Assembly (NCBI RefSeq): GCF_025808395.1
Contig: NZ_CP075524.1
Location: 2,542,001-2,606,000 of the forward strand
Reading direction: 5' to 3'
DNA from: Microcella sp.
GTDB lineage: Bacteria > Actinomycetota > Actinomycetes > Actinomycetales > Microbacteriaceae
DNA length: 64,000 nucleotides
Made by a program: the position numbers and the translations under genes. Within the stretch, counting starts at the first letter, position 1. Each line of letters opens with the position of its first letter. Below the pieces are notes generated by a model. That model saw only the letters and a program-made list of their open reading frames with translations, did not search any database and was not told where the DNA came from. Shown here piece by piece: positions 30,408-39,642 of this stretch.

Positions 30408-30713
30408 CTACTCGACAGAGGTTGGGGGCGGGTCGTCGTTGAGGTGCACAGCGCCGCCGGCAGAGGTCAAGATCAGGTGCTCGATCCACTCGCGGTTGAG
30501 CGAGGGCGGGCGCGAGCCCGAGTAGGTGATGTGAATCGGCACACCGTTGTCGACCCACAGGGCGTGGCGCCCGCTGCCCGCGTCTGCGGGCAGCGCCCAG
30601 GTGAGAAAGAAGTTTTCGCCTCGCCGCAGCTTCGTGCTGATGACGACCTGCATGTGCGCCAGCAGGCGATCGTCGAAAGAAAAATCTTCGTTGTGATAGC
30701 GCAGAACGCCCAC
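30408..30713 (-). CDS. DUF7882-like small protein (module 1)
   Basis: 101 residues starting MGVLRYHNEDFSFDDRLLAH, then TKLRRGENFFLTW, GSGRHALWVDNGVPI and SGSRPPSLNREWIEHL. Similar proteins in Microbacteriaceae are often labelled ATP-dependent DNA ligase, without any ligase motif, or DUF7882. It is a clear paralogue of the gene at 39867. The GTG at 30713 (run of G six bases upstream) is preferred over the ATG at 30743 because both paralogues then start MGxLxY. Function unknown. Confidence 0.7.
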   Translation of the reverse strand: MGVLRYHNEDFSFDDRLLAHMQVVISTKLRRGENFFLTWALPADAGSGRHALWVDNGVPIHITYSGSRPPSLNREWIEHLILTSAGGAVHLNDDPPPTSVE

Positions 30714-30772
30714 GTGAAACCCCCCATGAACCCGTGCTCGCATGTCGATGAGAGTTCAGCGGTTGAGTATAT

Positions 30773-30789
30773 ACCCCCCGTTTGGGGGT
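30773..30789. promoter_or_regulatory. short GC-rich palindrome resembling a CsoR box or terminator
   Basis: ACCCCC (30773-30778) and GGGGGT (30784-30789) are inverted around CGTTT, preceded by TATAT. It lies between the SDR gene and the DUF7882-like gene, both on the minus strand. It could terminate the SDR operon or act as an operator. Confidence 0.4.
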
Positions 30790-30807
30790 CAAGCAAGGTG
30801 TTCGCTG

Positions 30808-31482
30808 TCAGTACGTCGCGCGACCCCCGCTGATGTCGTACACCGCTCCCGTCGAGAAGCTGACCTTGTCGCTGCAGAGCCAGGCGATGAGTTCGGCCAC
30901 CTCTTCGGCGGTGCCCACGCGCTTCATGGGGATGAGATTGGTGATGTGCTCGAGCACCTCGGGCGCCGTCGTGGCGTTCATCGGAGTGTTAATGACCGCC
31001 GGGGCGATGGCGTTGACGAGAACCCCCGTGGTTGCCAGTTCTTTACCCGCCGACTTGGTCAGAGCGATGACGGCGGCCTTCGTCGCCGAGTATGCCGCGA
31101 GGTTTGGGTTGCCGTCTTTGCCTGCCATGCTCGCGAGGTTGACGATGCGGCCCCACCCTCGTTCGATCATGCCGGGGATGCTCGCCCGCATGGTCGCGAC
31201 TGTGCCGAGCACGTTCACCTCGAAGGTGCGGCGCCATTCGTCTGCGGTGGTCTCGATGAGTGGCTTGTTGGGCCCGACGATGCCGGCCGAGTTGACGAGC
31301 ACGTCGATGCCGCCGGCCTCGCGCACCGCTGCCGCCACGGCGGCGTCGTCGGTGACGTCGACGTGAGCATCCACGTCGCCGGTGAGATCGAGGGTGACCA
31401 CCTCGAGGCCGTCAGCCCGCAGCCGCACGGCGGCGGCCGCGCCCAGCCCGCTCGCGGCCCCCGTGACGAGCGCTCGTCTCAT
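30808..31482 (-). CDS. short-chain dehydrogenase/reductase (SDR)
   Basis: 224 residues: NAD(P) motif VTGAASGLGAA, NSAGIVG, catalytic Ser in IVNLASMAGKD and the YSATKAA Tyr-Lys pair, then LVNAIAPAVINTPM. The Asp after the second strand (LDLTGDVDAH) favours NAD over NADP. ATG 31482 overlaps the FAH gene stop by four bases. Next to a 2-keto-3-deoxy-acid-type FAH protein, a role in oxidising a deoxy-sugar acid (L-fuconate/L-rhamnonate pathway type) is plausible but unproven. Confidence 0.88.
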   Translation of the reverse strand: MRRALVTGAASGLGAAAAVRLRADGLEVVTLDLTGDVDAHVDVTDDAAVAAAVREAGGIDVLVNSAGIVGPNKPLIETTADEWRRTFEVNVLGTVATMRASIPGMIERGWGRIVNLASMAGKDGNPNLAAYSATKAAVIALTKSAGKELATTGVLVNAIAPAVINTPMNATTAPEVLEHITNLIPMKRVGTAEEVAELIAWLCSDKVSFSTGAVYDISGGRATY

Positions 31483-32357
31483 CGTGGGGCCACCACTCGC
31501 TGGTGCTGCGTGCCGAGGCCGTCGATGCTGAGCCGCATCGTGTCGCCGATCTGCAAGTAGGTCGGGGGAGTCATGCCGAGGCCCACGCCCGGCGGGGTTC
31601 CGGTGTTGATGAGATCGCCGGGCTCGAGCACCATGAATTGGCTGACGTAGTGCACGATCGTCAGCGGGTCGAAGACCATGGTCGAGGTTGACCCCGTCTG
31701 ACGCCGCTCGTCGTTGACGTCGAGGCTCATGCCGAGGTTCATGACCTCGAGCTCGTCGGGCGTGGCGAGCCACGGGCCGGTGGGGTTAAAGGTTTCGGCC
31801 GACTTGCCTTTGAGCCATTGGCCGCCCCGCTCGAGCTGAAACGCGCGCTCGCTCACGTCGTTGACGAGCACATAGCCGGCGATCGCGTCGGCCGCCTGCT
31901 CGCGACTCTTGAGGTAGCTCGTGCGTCGGCCGATGACGATGCCCAACTCGACCTCCCAGTCGAGTTTGGTGGCTCCGCGCGGCATGATCACGTTGTCGTT
32001 CGGCCCGACCATGGTGTTGGGACTCTTGGTGAACAGAATCGGTTCGTCGGGCACCGGCATGCCCGATTCGGCAGCGTGGTCGCTGTAGTTGAGGCCGATG
32101 CAGATGATCTGATGCGGCCGGGCGATCGGGGCGCCGATGCGCTGATCTCTCAAGGGATGCACGGTGCCCGCCGCGATGCGCTCGGCCACGATCGGGGCGA
32201 GGTGGTCGAGCCCGCCGCTGCCGAACCAGCGCTCGTCGAATTCGTCGACGACATCGGCGAGATCGACGTACGACCGCTCGTCGGCGGGGGTGTCGGGGTG
32301 CGAAGCGAGGGCGGCGGGTGTCTCGTGCCCGGGCTCGCCGATGCGCATGAGTCTCAT
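31479..32357 (-). CDS. fumarylacetoacetate hydrolase (FAH) family protein
   Basis: 292 residues. The C-terminal FAH domain is clear: ICIGLNYSDHAAESG, metal-binding Glu in LDWEVELGIVIGRR, the Asp in GYVLVNDVSERAF, and GDLINTGTPPGVGLG. Family members cleave or hydrolyse 2-oxo acids, including 2,4-diketo-3-deoxy-L-fuconate or rhamnonate. Coupled to the SDR gene downstream (ATGA overlap), suggesting successive steps of a deoxy-sugar acid route. It lies 69 bases downstream of the GH3 gene. Confidence 0.88.
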   Translation of the reverse strand: MRLMRIGEPGHETPAALASHPDTPADERSYVDLADVVDEFDERWFGSGGLDHLAPIVAERIAAGTVHPLRDQRIGAPIARPHQIICIGLNYSDHAAESGMPVPDEPILFTKSPNTMVGPNDNVIMPRGATKLDWEVELGIVIGRRTSYLKSREQAADAIAGYVLVNDVSERAFQLERGGQWLKGKSAETFNPTGPWLATPDELEVMNLGMSLDVNDERRQTGSTSTMVFDPLTIVHYVSQFMVLEPGDLINTGTPPGVGLGMTPPTYLQIGDTMRLSIDGLGTQHQRVVAPR

Positions 32358-32426
32358 GAGGGCCTTTCGGTGCGCGGCGCCGCGAACGTCGGCGTCCGGG
32401 TGTCAGCGTATCGCTTTACATATGAT

Positions 32427-34805
32427 CTAACGACTCGCGACGAGTCTGCTCAGGCCTTCCAGCGGGCGGCGATTGGCGAACGCGACCACGGCATCCACGG
32501 TCTTCCAGGTCACCCTTCCCTGCGACATCTGGGCGAGACCCCGCAGGGGCAGTTCGGCGACGGTGCGCTCGATGAGCGCCATCGAAGCAGGGTCGTTCTT
32601 GTCGTCGTCGCTCAGCGGCATCATGCGTCTCATCGCCCACGACAGTGCACGGCCTGTGAGGGTGTGGGCGATGTCGCCGATCGTCGACTCGCGCGTGAAG
32701 GGGCGCGCGGGCGCCGCAGCAGGAATCTTGCGACCGAGACGCCGCGCCCACAGCGCATCGCTCGCCGCGATCGGGGGCGTGCTCGATGGCTCGCCCGAGT
32801 CGGTCGCGGTGCCCTTGACATCGAGCGTGACGACCGCCTCGACGAGCTCGCTCGAGCGCGCGACCTCGAGGTCGACAGGGCCGCGCGGCAGCGCCCAGCT
32901 GCTGGTGCGAGCATCCCAGAAGCGAAGGTCATCGGCGTCGACCGAGACCTCGATCGCCCGGGTCTCACCCGGCCCGAGCGGCGCCCGCGCGAATCCGACG
33001 AGTTCGCGGCGCGGCCGCAGCACCACCCCCGAACGGTCGTGCGCGTAGACCTGCACGAGCTCGGTGCGGGCCCGCTCGCCCGTGTTCGTCACCTCGACCG
33101 AGATGGTGACGCTGACACCCGCGGCAATGGATGCTGCACTCGCGCGCACCGCCCCCCACTCGCTCGAGCCGTAGCCGAGACCGTGCCCGAACGCGAACGC
33201 CGGCGAGACCTCGGCGGTGGTCGCATGCCGGTACCCCACGAACAGCCCCTCTCGGTAGTGCACCTGCGCGCGATCACCCGGAAAGTACGGGTCAGCGGCG
33301 ACGTCACCCTGCGTCACCGGCCAGGTCTCGGCGAGCCGACCCGCAGGCTCGACCGCACCGAGCAGCGCGTCAGCCAGGGCGCCGCCGCTCGCCTGCCCGC
33401 CGAGGTAGCTCAGCAGAATCGCGGCGACCTCATCGCGCCAGGGCAGCAGCACCGGGGCGCCCACGCTGAGTGCGACCACCGTGCGCGGGTTCACGGCGGC
33501 CACGGCCTCGACGAGCGCGTCGTGTTGCGCCGGCAGCGCGAGGGTCTCGCGATCGAAGCCCTCACTCTCGGCTATGCCCGGCAGTCCGACCATGACGATC
33601 GCGACATCGGCATCGCGCGCAACCGCGACGGCCTCATCGATGAGAACGGCATCGGGGGCAGAACGCACAGGCTCATACCCGGGAGAGTAGGTGACCTCGA
33701 AGCCCGCTGCTTCGAGCGCCTCGCGCGCCGTCGTCAACCGGGTCGGAGTCACGAGCGAGCTGCCGCTGCCCTGGTAGCGCGGTGCTTCGGCGAAAGCGCC
33801 GATGAGGGCGACGCGGGTGCCGGGCTGGAGCGGAAGGATTCCGTCATTCGTGAGCACGACCGAGCTCGATGCGGCCGCGCGGCGGGCGAGCGCGTCGTGA
33901 GCCTCGAGCAGCTCGGGCATCGTGGGGGCTGGCCCGGCGGGGGCATCCATCGCCAGGTCGATGACGCGCTGCGCTGAGAGCGCGACGTGCGCCGGGTCGA
34001 GCGTGCCGTCGGCGAGGGCGGCTCGCAGGGCGGGTTCGGTGCCGGCGCCACCGGGCATCTCGAGATCCATGCCGGCGGTGACCCCTGCGGCCCGGTCGGC
34101 GGTGGCGCCCCAGTCGCTCACGACGACGCCGTCGAAACCCCACTCGTCGCGCAGAATGTTGGTGAGCAGCCACCGGGCACCGGTCGCGTGGTGGCCGTTG
34201 ACCCGGTTGTAGGCGGCCATGACCATGCGCGGCGCACTCGCACGCACGGCGAGCTCGAAGCCGCGCAAGTACAGCTCGCGCAGCGTGCGCTCGTCGACGA
34301 TCGCGTCGATGACGAAGCGCCGGTGCTCTTGATTGTTCACGGCGAAATGCTTGAGGCAGGCCCCCACACCGGTGCTCTGGATGCCCCGCACGGCGCTCGC
34401 CGCCAGACGACCGCTCAGTAGCGGGTCTTCGCTGTAGTACTCGAAGTTGCGCCCGCACAGCGGATGCCGCTTGATGTTCAAGCCGGGCCCGAGCACGACG
34501 TCGACACCGAGCGCCCGTGCTTCGCGCCCGACGGCCTCGCCGACCTCGCGCACGAGCTGCTCGTCCCAACTGCTGGCGAGGGTCGCGGCGGGCGGAAAGC
34601 ACGTCGCGGCCACGCTGCTGGCCAGCCCCAAGTGGTCTGTCGCGTCGAGCTGGGCGCGCAGCCCGTGCGGGCCGTCAGCGAGCATGACGCTCCGGATGCC
34701 CCGCTCAGGCAGCTCGCGGGTGCGCCAGAAATCGGCTCCCGAAAGCAGCGAGAGCTGCTCGTCGGCGGTGAGGGCTGAGGCGTTCGCGGCGCTGCGATCT
34801 GTCAC
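32427..34805 (-). CDS. glycoside hydrolase family 3 beta-glycosidase
   Basis: 792 residues without a signal peptide, so cytosolic. The N-terminal GH3 barrel has CLKHFAVNNQEHRR (about 150-163) and the nucleophile Asp231 in GVVVSDWGAT. The alpha/beta sandwich contains VVALSVGAPVLLPW, and the C-terminal fibronectin-like domain contains VTISVEVTNTGERARTELVQ. Probably a beta-glucosidase or beta-xylosidase acting on imported oligosaccharides. Divergent from a GPH-type sugar transporter gene, which fits uptake followed by hydrolysis. Confidence 0.92.
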   Translation of the reverse strand: MTDRSAANASALTADEQLSLLSGADFWRTRELPERGIRSVMLADGPHGLRAQLDATDHLGLASSVAATCFPPAATLASSWDEQLVREVGEAVGREARALGVDVVLGPGLNIKRHPLCGRNFEYYSEDPLLSGRLAASAVRGIQSTGVGACLKHFAVNNQEHRRFVIDAIVDERTLRELYLRGFELAVRASAPRMVMAAYNRVNGHHATGARWLLTNILRDEWGFDGVVVSDWGATADRAAGVTAGMDLEMPGGAGTEPALRAALADGTLDPAHVALSAQRVIDLAMDAPAGPAPTMPELLEAHDALARRAAASSSVVLTNDGILPLQPGTRVALIGAFAEAPRYQGSGSSLVTPTRLTTAREALEAAGFEVTYSPGYEPVRSAPDAVLIDEAVAVARDADVAIVMVGLPGIAESEGFDRETLALPAQHDALVEAVAAVNPRTVVALSVGAPVLLPWRDEVAAILLSYLGGQASGGALADALLGAVEPAGRLAETWPVTQGDVAADPYFPGDRAQVHYREGLFVGYRHATTAEVSPAFAFGHGLGYGSSEWGAVRASAASIAAGVSVTISVEVTNTGERARTELVQVYAHDRSGVVLRPRRELVGFARAPLGPGETRAIEVSVDADDLRFWDARTSSWALPRGPVDLEVARSSELVEAVVTLDVKGTATDSGEPSSTPPIAASDALWARRLGRKIPAAAPARPFTRESTIGDIAHTLTGRALSWAMRRMMPLSDDDKNDPASMALIERTVAELPLRGLAQMSQGRVTWKTVDAVVAFANRRPLEGLSRLVASR

Positions 34806-34886
34806 GAGGTCGAGACTATTTCATGGTCGTGCGGTCGCCGTCGTACGCTGTGCACGGCGCAATGGTGCGCCGCGAGAGGAAGCACG

Positions 34887-36155
34887 ATGCCGACCACCTC
34901 ACCAGAGCAGACGGCGTCGGTCGCCGACCCCACCGAGCGCGTGCCCATCGTCGGCCCCCTGCGCAGTCTGCTGCTGTGGTTCATGCCGGGCACCCTCGGA
35001 ATCTTCATTCTGTGGGGCGCGATTCCGACGGTGCTGCTGCCGTTGCAGGTCGAGCAGCTCGACCCCGTCAACAAGGTGGCCAACCTCGCCATCGTGACGA
35101 CGATCGGCGCGCTCGCGGCGATGATCGCGCAACCCGTCGCAGGCACCATCAGCGATCGAACGCGCAGCCGGTTCGGCAACCGGGCGCCCTTCATCATCGG
35201 GGGTGCGCTCATCGGCGGCCTCGCCCTGGTGGCCCTCGGCCTCTCGAACACCATCCTGCTCGTCGCACTGTGCTGGGTGCTCGTGCAGGTGTCGTTCAAC
35301 ATCGTGCAGGGGCCGTTCTCGGCGATGCTGCCCGATCGAGTGCCAGAGTCGGTGCGCGGCTCCTTCGCCGCCATGATCGGTGCGATGACGATGGTGGGGT
35401 CGCTCGGCGGCGTGATTCTTGCCTCACTGCTCTCGGCGAACATCCCGGGGGCGTACCTCGTGCTTGCGGGAACCTCGGTGGTGCTGCTGACGCTGTTCGC
35501 CATCTTCACAGGGCCGCGCGACAACCGTGGTGAGCCGCGCCCCGCCTTCCGGGTGCGCGACTTCGCGATGACCTTCTGGGTGAACCCGATCGCGCACCCC
35601 GACTTCTTCTGGGCCTTCACCGGCCGCTTGCTGCTCTACACCGGCTACTTCCTCGTCGTCGCCTATCAGCTGTACCTCTTGCAGGACTACATCGGGCTCG
35701 GTGCCGAAGCAGTGGTCTTGCTGCCCTTCGTCTCGGCAGCGGCCCTGCCGACGCTCGTGCTCGCCATCGTCATCTCAGGCCCGTGGTCAGACCGAGTCGG
35801 GCGACGCAAACCCTTCGTGTTCGCGTCGTCACTCATCGTCGGGCTTGCGCAGCTCGTGCCGTGGATCTGGCCAACCTTCGAGGGCATGATCGTGTTCGCA
35901 CTCTTGGCAGGGTTCGGCTTCGGCGCCTTCCAGGCGGTCGACACCGCTCTGGTGTCGCAAGTGCTTCCCGACTCGCATGCCCACGCCAAAGACCTCGGAG
36001 TCGTCAACATCGCTGCCACCTTGCCGCAAACCGTGGCACCGGCGCTCGCCGGAGTGGTCGTGTTGACGTTCGGCTTCGCCGGGCTCTTTCCGGCCGCGAT
36101 CACCCTGAGCGTGCTGGGGGCGTTCGCGGTGCTGCCGATTCGGTCGGTGCGCTGA
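34887..36155 (+). CDS. MFS transporter, GPH-like (sugar/glycoside) type
   Basis: 422 residues, 12 hydrophobic helices. GTISDRTRSRFGNRAPFIIGG is the GPH/MFS loop signature, with a repeat in the second half (SGPWSDRVGRRKPFVFASS). Such proteins import glycosides with protons or sodium. GAGAGGAAG precedes the ATG. Divergent from the GH3 glycosidase, suggesting shared control by an oligosaccharide. The local regulator is not evident. Confidence 0.86.
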   Translation: MPTTSPEQTASVADPTERVPIVGPLRSLLLWFMPGTLGIFILWGAIPTVLLPLQVEQLDPVNKVANLAIVTTIGALAAMIAQPVAGTISDRTRSRFGNRAPFIIGGALIGGLALVALGLSNTILLVALCWVLVQVSFNIVQGPFSAMLPDRVPESVRGSFAAMIGAMTMVGSLGGVILASLLSANIPGAYLVLAGTSVVLLTLFAIFTGPRDNRGEPRPAFRVRDFAMTFWVNPIAHPDFFWAFTGRLLLYTGYFLVVAYQLYLLQDYIGLGAEAVVLLPFVSAAALPTLVLAIVISGPWSDRVGRRKPFVFASSLIVGLAQLVPWIWPTFEGMIVFALLAGFGFGAFQAVDTALVSQVLPDSHAHAKDLGVVNIAATLPQTVAPALAGVVVLTFGFAGLFPAAITLSVLGAFAVLPIRSVR

Positions 36156-36171
36156 GCGATGGGCGCATCGC
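36156..36171. terminator. weak bidirectional hairpin
   Basis: GCGATG (36156-36161) and CATCGC (36166-36171) flank GGCG between the convergent MFS and FtsX-like permease genes, immediately after the MFS stop. Short, so low confidence. Confidence 0.35.
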
Positions 36172-36174
36172 CAG

Positions 36175-37410
36175 CTAGAACCTGATCGCGTCGATGACCT
36201 TGACCCGCAGTGCGACGAGCGCGGGAATGATGCCGGCCGCTGCACCGACCACGACGGCCGAGATGAGCCCGGCCAGCGCCGCGCCGAACGGAAACGGCGG
36301 CACGTCTTGCAGGCCAGAGAACATCGCCGAGGTCACCCATTCGCTGCGCATCACGACCACGACGAGCACGATGCCCACGATGCCCGCCACGGTGGTCGCG
36401 ACGAGATTCTCGAGCAGCACGGCCGCGAACACTCGACCCGACGTGGCACCGAAGCTGCGGCGCACACCGATCTCTCGAATGCGCTGGCGCATGGCGACCA
36501 GCTGCACGTTGACGAGACTGAGCGCGCCGAGCAGCAGCACGATGCCGGCGATCGCGCCGCTTACGAGCTGGAACACGAGAATCGAGTCGGTGTAGCCGCT
36601 CTGAGAACCCCAGTCGCTGCGATTGAGCGAAAGCACCAGCCCTTCGTCGAGGCCTGCGCGCAAGTCCATCGCCAGCACGGGGCCGAGTTCATCGACCATC
36701 GCGGGTGGCACCCAGAACTCACGATTGACGTAGGTGTCAGCCGGAAGCGAGCCTGCTCTGGCGACGTACGAGTCGTAGAGCATGTCGATCTTGTTGTTCG
36801 TATCCCAGAAGCCCTCGCGCGGTGTCACGCCCACGATCGGGTAGGTGCCCGCGAGATCGCCCGTCATAGTGAGCGTCGGATGCGTCGAGAGGGGCGGGCT
36901 GCCGAGCGACTCCCACAACGGGGTGCTGATGACGACGGGCGGCGCGAGCAGCTCTGCGTCTGAAGCCTGCAGCCATCTGCCCTCAGACACCGTGAGCCGG
37001 TGGATCACCGGGTAGTCAGGGTCGATGAGTCGTGCGGCGATGGGCGTCACGCCGTCGATCAGTTGCACGGGCACGGTGATCGAGCCGTCGACCACTCGAG
37101 CCGTGTGGCTGAACGAGTAGCGCTCGCTCACCTGCGCCACGTGGGCGTCAATCGCGGCCCAGTCGACGGGCGAGCCGTCAGTGCTCGAGACGTTCATCGC
37201 GATCGTGGCGATGCGACCTCCGTAGCGATCAGACTGCTCGGCCATGAGTTGCTTCTGGTACTCGCCGAACGCGACGACGGCGGTGAGGGCCGCCACGGCA
37301 ATGCCGATGCCGAGCAGGCTCAAGAGCACCCGCAGTCGGTGGGCGCGCAACTCTGCCCAGGCGTCGGTGAGCGCACCGACGAGAGGCACCATGCTGACGC
37401 GCGCGGTCAT
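36175..37410 (-). CDS. MacB/FtsX-type ABC transporter permease
   Basis: 411 residues: an N-terminal membrane helix (RVLLSLLGIGIAVAALTAVVA), a large external MacB_PCD-like domain of about 220 residues, then three C-terminal helices (AIAGIVLLLGALSLVNVQLV, LVATTVAGIVGIVLVVVVM, LISAVVVGAAAGIIPALVAL) with REIGVRRSFGAT between the first two. This is the MacB/LolC type III fold that pushes substrates outward. Its start overlaps the ATPase stop by four bases. Confidence 0.9.
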   Translation of the reverse strand: MTARVSMVPLVGALTDAWAELRAHRLRVLLSLLGIGIAVAALTAVVAFGEYQKQLMAEQSDRYGGRIATIAMNVSSTDGSPVDWAAIDAHVAQVSERYSFSHTARVVDGSITVPVQLIDGVTPIAARLIDPDYPVIHRLTVSEGRWLQASDAELLAPPVVISTPLWESLGSPPLSTHPTLTMTGDLAGTYPIVGVTPREGFWDTNNKIDMLYDSYVARAGSLPADTYVNREFWVPPAMVDELGPVLAMDLRAGLDEGLVLSLNRSDWGSQSGYTDSILVFQLVSGAIAGIVLLLGALSLVNVQLVAMRQRIREIGVRRSFGATSGRVFAAVLLENLVATTVAGIVGIVLVVVVMRSEWVTSAMFSGLQDVPPFPFGAALAGLISAVVVGAAAGIIPALVALRVKVIDAIRF

Positions 37411-38144
37411 GCCAGACCCTCCCCACCGGAGAGCGTGCTCGCGGCGAACGCTCGGTCGAGGTCGGCCGACTGCAGCACCCCTGCGTCGAGGCGATAGTGC
37501 CGCCGTGCTCGGGCGGCCACGTGCAGGTCGTGGGTGATGGTGACGAGTGCGGCGCCAGAGTCGGCGGCGACCTCGTCGAGCAGGGCCATGATGCTCGCCC
37601 CCGTGTCGAGGTCGAGCGCACCGGTGGGCTCGTCGGCCAGAATCAGTCGAGGGCTGCGCACGAGGGCGCGGGCGATCGCCACGCGCTGCTGCTCGCCACC
37701 AGAGAGCTGATCGGGGGTCGACGCCAGACGGTGCTCGAGGCCCACCCGCTCGAGCATCGCCGTCGCGAGCTCTCGCCGGCGCCAGAACATCGCACCCGTG
37801 GCGTAGCTGAGCGGCATGACGACGTTCTCGAGCGCAGTGCGCCCCGCGAGCAGATTGAACTGCTGGAACACGAAGCCGACCTGCCGGCCGCGCAGGCGAT
37901 CGAGCGCACCCGCACTGAGCGAGGCCGTCGACTGATCGCCGACGAACACCTCGCCAGCACTGGGAGCATCGAGCAGACCGAGAATGTTCAAGAGTGTGGT
38001 CTTGCCCGAGCCGCTGCGGCCGACGATCGACACGTGGTCGCCGGCATCGACGTCGAGGTCGACGCCGCGCAGAATGTCCAATCGCGAGTCATCGGGCAGC
38101 AGCACGCTCTTCGAGACGCTTCTCAATGAGACCAGACTGGTCAC
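37407..38144 (-). CDS. ABC transporter ATP-binding protein, MacB/LolD type
   Basis: 245 residues: Walker A IVGRSGSGKTTLLNIL, Q-loop FVFQQFNLLAGRTALENV, signature LSGGEQQRVAIARAL, Walker B LILADEPTGALD, His switch VTITHDLHVAA. The NLLAGRTALENVVMPL segment is characteristic of the LolD/MacB class. Works with the FtsX-like permease and adaptor as a tripartite exporter. Overlaps both neighbours by four bases. Confidence 0.92.
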   Translation of the reverse strand: MTSLVSLRSVSKSVLLPDDSRLDILRGVDLDVDAGDHVSIVGRSGSGKTTLLNILGLLDAPSAGEVFVGDQSTASLSAGALDRLRGRQVGFVFQQFNLLAGRTALENVVMPLSYATGAMFWRRRELATAMLERVGLEHRLASTPDQLSGGEQQRVAIARALVRSPRLILADEPTGALDLDTGASIMALLDEVAADSGAALVTITHDLHVAARARRHYRLDAGVLQSADLDRAFAASTLSGGEGLA

Positions 38145-39067
38145 CAGCTGATGCCCGTCTCGCAGAACTCCTGGCCGGGGGCGATCTCGTAGCAGAACTC
38201 TTCGACCGGTGCTGCAGCACCGGGAACGAACTGCCGAATGAGTTCGCCTTCTGAGAGCCCGTCGATGACCTCCACCATTGAGCCGTCGCTCACCCCCAGC
38301 ACGACCTCGCGCGTCTCGGGCTCAGAGCCGTCGCCCTTGTCGACCCAGACGATGCCGCTGCCTGCGCCGCCTTTCACTGCGGTGGTGGGGATGAGCAGCG
38401 CGTCATCGACACTGCCGACCGCGATCGTGAGCATCGCTGGCAGCCCGGGAAACACCACCTGATCGGTCGGCACAGAGCATCGCACACTCGTCGTGCCGCC
38501 CTCAGACACCTGGGTGCGGAGCCCCGTGCAGTCGAAGGGCGCGGGGCCGCCTGTGATCGTCACGCTGGCGTTCGAGGGGGCATCGAGCAGTCGATACAGC
38601 TGCACGGGCTCGACGGTGCTGAGCACGTGATAGCGCGCCGGTTCGAGCGACGCGATCTCGCCGCCCGTCGACACCGTCTGCCCCTTCACGAGCGAAAACT
38701 CGGCAAGGTCGCCAGCCTCGGGTGCTGCGATTTCAAACACGCGCGACGGAAAGTCTTGTTTGACGGTGACGAGCACTTGCCCCGCGTACACGGCCTGCCC
38801 CTGACTGACGTGCACGTGCGTGATGGTTCCGTTGACTTCTGAGCGCACCGGGTATGCAGCATCGCGCGCGATCGTGCCGCTCAAGGACAACTCATTGACG
38901 ATCGAGCCGCGCTCAACCGACGTGACCGGATCAGCGATCTCAGCGAACGGTTGCTCGGCGCTGATCTGAGCGTCGGGAAAGAAGGCGAGTTTGGTCAGGG
39001 ACGCCGCAATGGCGACTCCGATGATGACGAAGAGGATGGGCATGACCCATCGACGCCAAATCTGCAT
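38141..39067 (-). CDS. HlyD/MacA-like adaptor (membrane fusion) protein
   Basis: 308 residues. One N-terminal membrane anchor (VMPILFVIIGVAIAASLTKL), then a lipoyl/barrel-sandwich hybrid half (GTITHVHVSQGQAVYAGQVL) and beta-barrel and membrane-proximal segments (LLIPTTAVKGGAGSGIVWVD, EVIDGLSEGELIRQ). The coiled-coil hairpin is missing, as in many Gram-positive adaptors. It has a C-terminal extension with two Cys (CYEIAPGQEFCETG). First gene of the exporter operon. Substrate unknown; antibiotic, lipid or peptide export are possibilities. Confidence 0.82.
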   Translation of the reverse strand: MQIWRRWVMPILFVIIGVAIAASLTKLAFFPDAQISAEQPFAEIADPVTSVERGSIVNELSLSGTIARDAAYPVRSEVNGTITHVHVSQGQAVYAGQVLVTVKQDFPSRVFEIAAPEAGDLAEFSLVKGQTVSTGGEIASLEPARYHVLSTVEPVQLYRLLDAPSNASVTITGGPAPFDCTGLRTQVSEGGTTSVRCSVPTDQVVFPGLPAMLTIAVGSVDDALLIPTTAVKGGAGSGIVWVDKGDGSEPETREVVLGVSDGSMVEVIDGLSEGELIRQFVPGAAAPVEEFCYEIAPGQEFCETGISW

Positions 39068-39317
39068 GGTGGTTCCTGTCGATGAAGAGCGGTGGCTCGA
39101 GAAGTCAGCGCTCGCACCCCGCAGCGCCCGGGAAGACGCTAACAGCAGTCTTGCGCGATCAGACTCATCCTCAAGTACCGTTTCACGGCGCGAGATGCGT
39201 CTTTAGCATGATCTGCCGTGCTGCGACAAGGGGTGTGCTCGCACTGACGGCATGTGCTTGGGTTGGCCGGGCCTTGACGTTCGAGGCCTGCAACATCAAC
39301 TCGACTGGGAGGTCGAC

Positions 39318-39593
39318 ATGGGCATCATCGGATGGATCATTCTCGGATTGGTTGCCGGAGCGATCGCGAAGGCGATTCTGCCGGGGCGCCAGGGTGGCGG
39401 CTGGCTCATCACTCTCGTGCTCGGCGTCGTCGGCGCTCTGCTCGGCGGCTTCATCGGAAGCCAGATCTTCGGCGTGGGCATCGACGGGTTCTTCGACCTG
39501 AGCACCTGGCTGCTCGCGATCGGCGGCTCGATTCTCGTGCTGCTGATCTACGGCCTCGTCACGCGCGGATCGCGCGCCGGAACCACTCGCTGA
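39318..39593 (+). CDS. GlsB/YeaQ/YmgE family membrane protein
   Basis: 91 residues with three hydrophobic helices (MGIIGWIILGLVAGAIAKAI, WLITLVLGVVGALLGGFIGS, LLAIGGSILVLLIYGLVTRG). The IAKAILPGRQGGG turn and GALLGGFIG are typical of this transglycosylase-associated/stress membrane family. The ATG follows GGGAGG. Function in the envelope stress response is only inferred from the family. Confidence 0.88.
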   Translation: MGIIGWIILGLVAGAIAKAILPGRQGGGWLITLVLGVVGALLGGFIGSQIFGVGIDGFFDLSTWLLAIGGSILVLLIYGLVTRGSRAGTTR

Positions 39594-39608
39594 TCACTGA
39601 GCGAGAGA

Positions 39609-39638
39609 GGGGCCGATGCTGGAAACAGCGTCGGCCCC
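39609..39638. terminator. bidirectional hairpin terminator
   Basis: GGGGCCGATGCTG (39609-39621) pairs with CAGCGTCGGCCCC (39626-39638) around GAAA with one G-U. It lies between the convergent GlsB-like gene and module-2 small gene, followed by TTCG on the plus side. Confidence 0.85.
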
Positions 39639-39642
39639 TTCG

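Noticed and set aside
31818..33977. A 719-codon plus-strand open frame over the FAH and GH3 genes
   Set aside because: Antisense shadow; the minus-strand proteins have complete family motifs.
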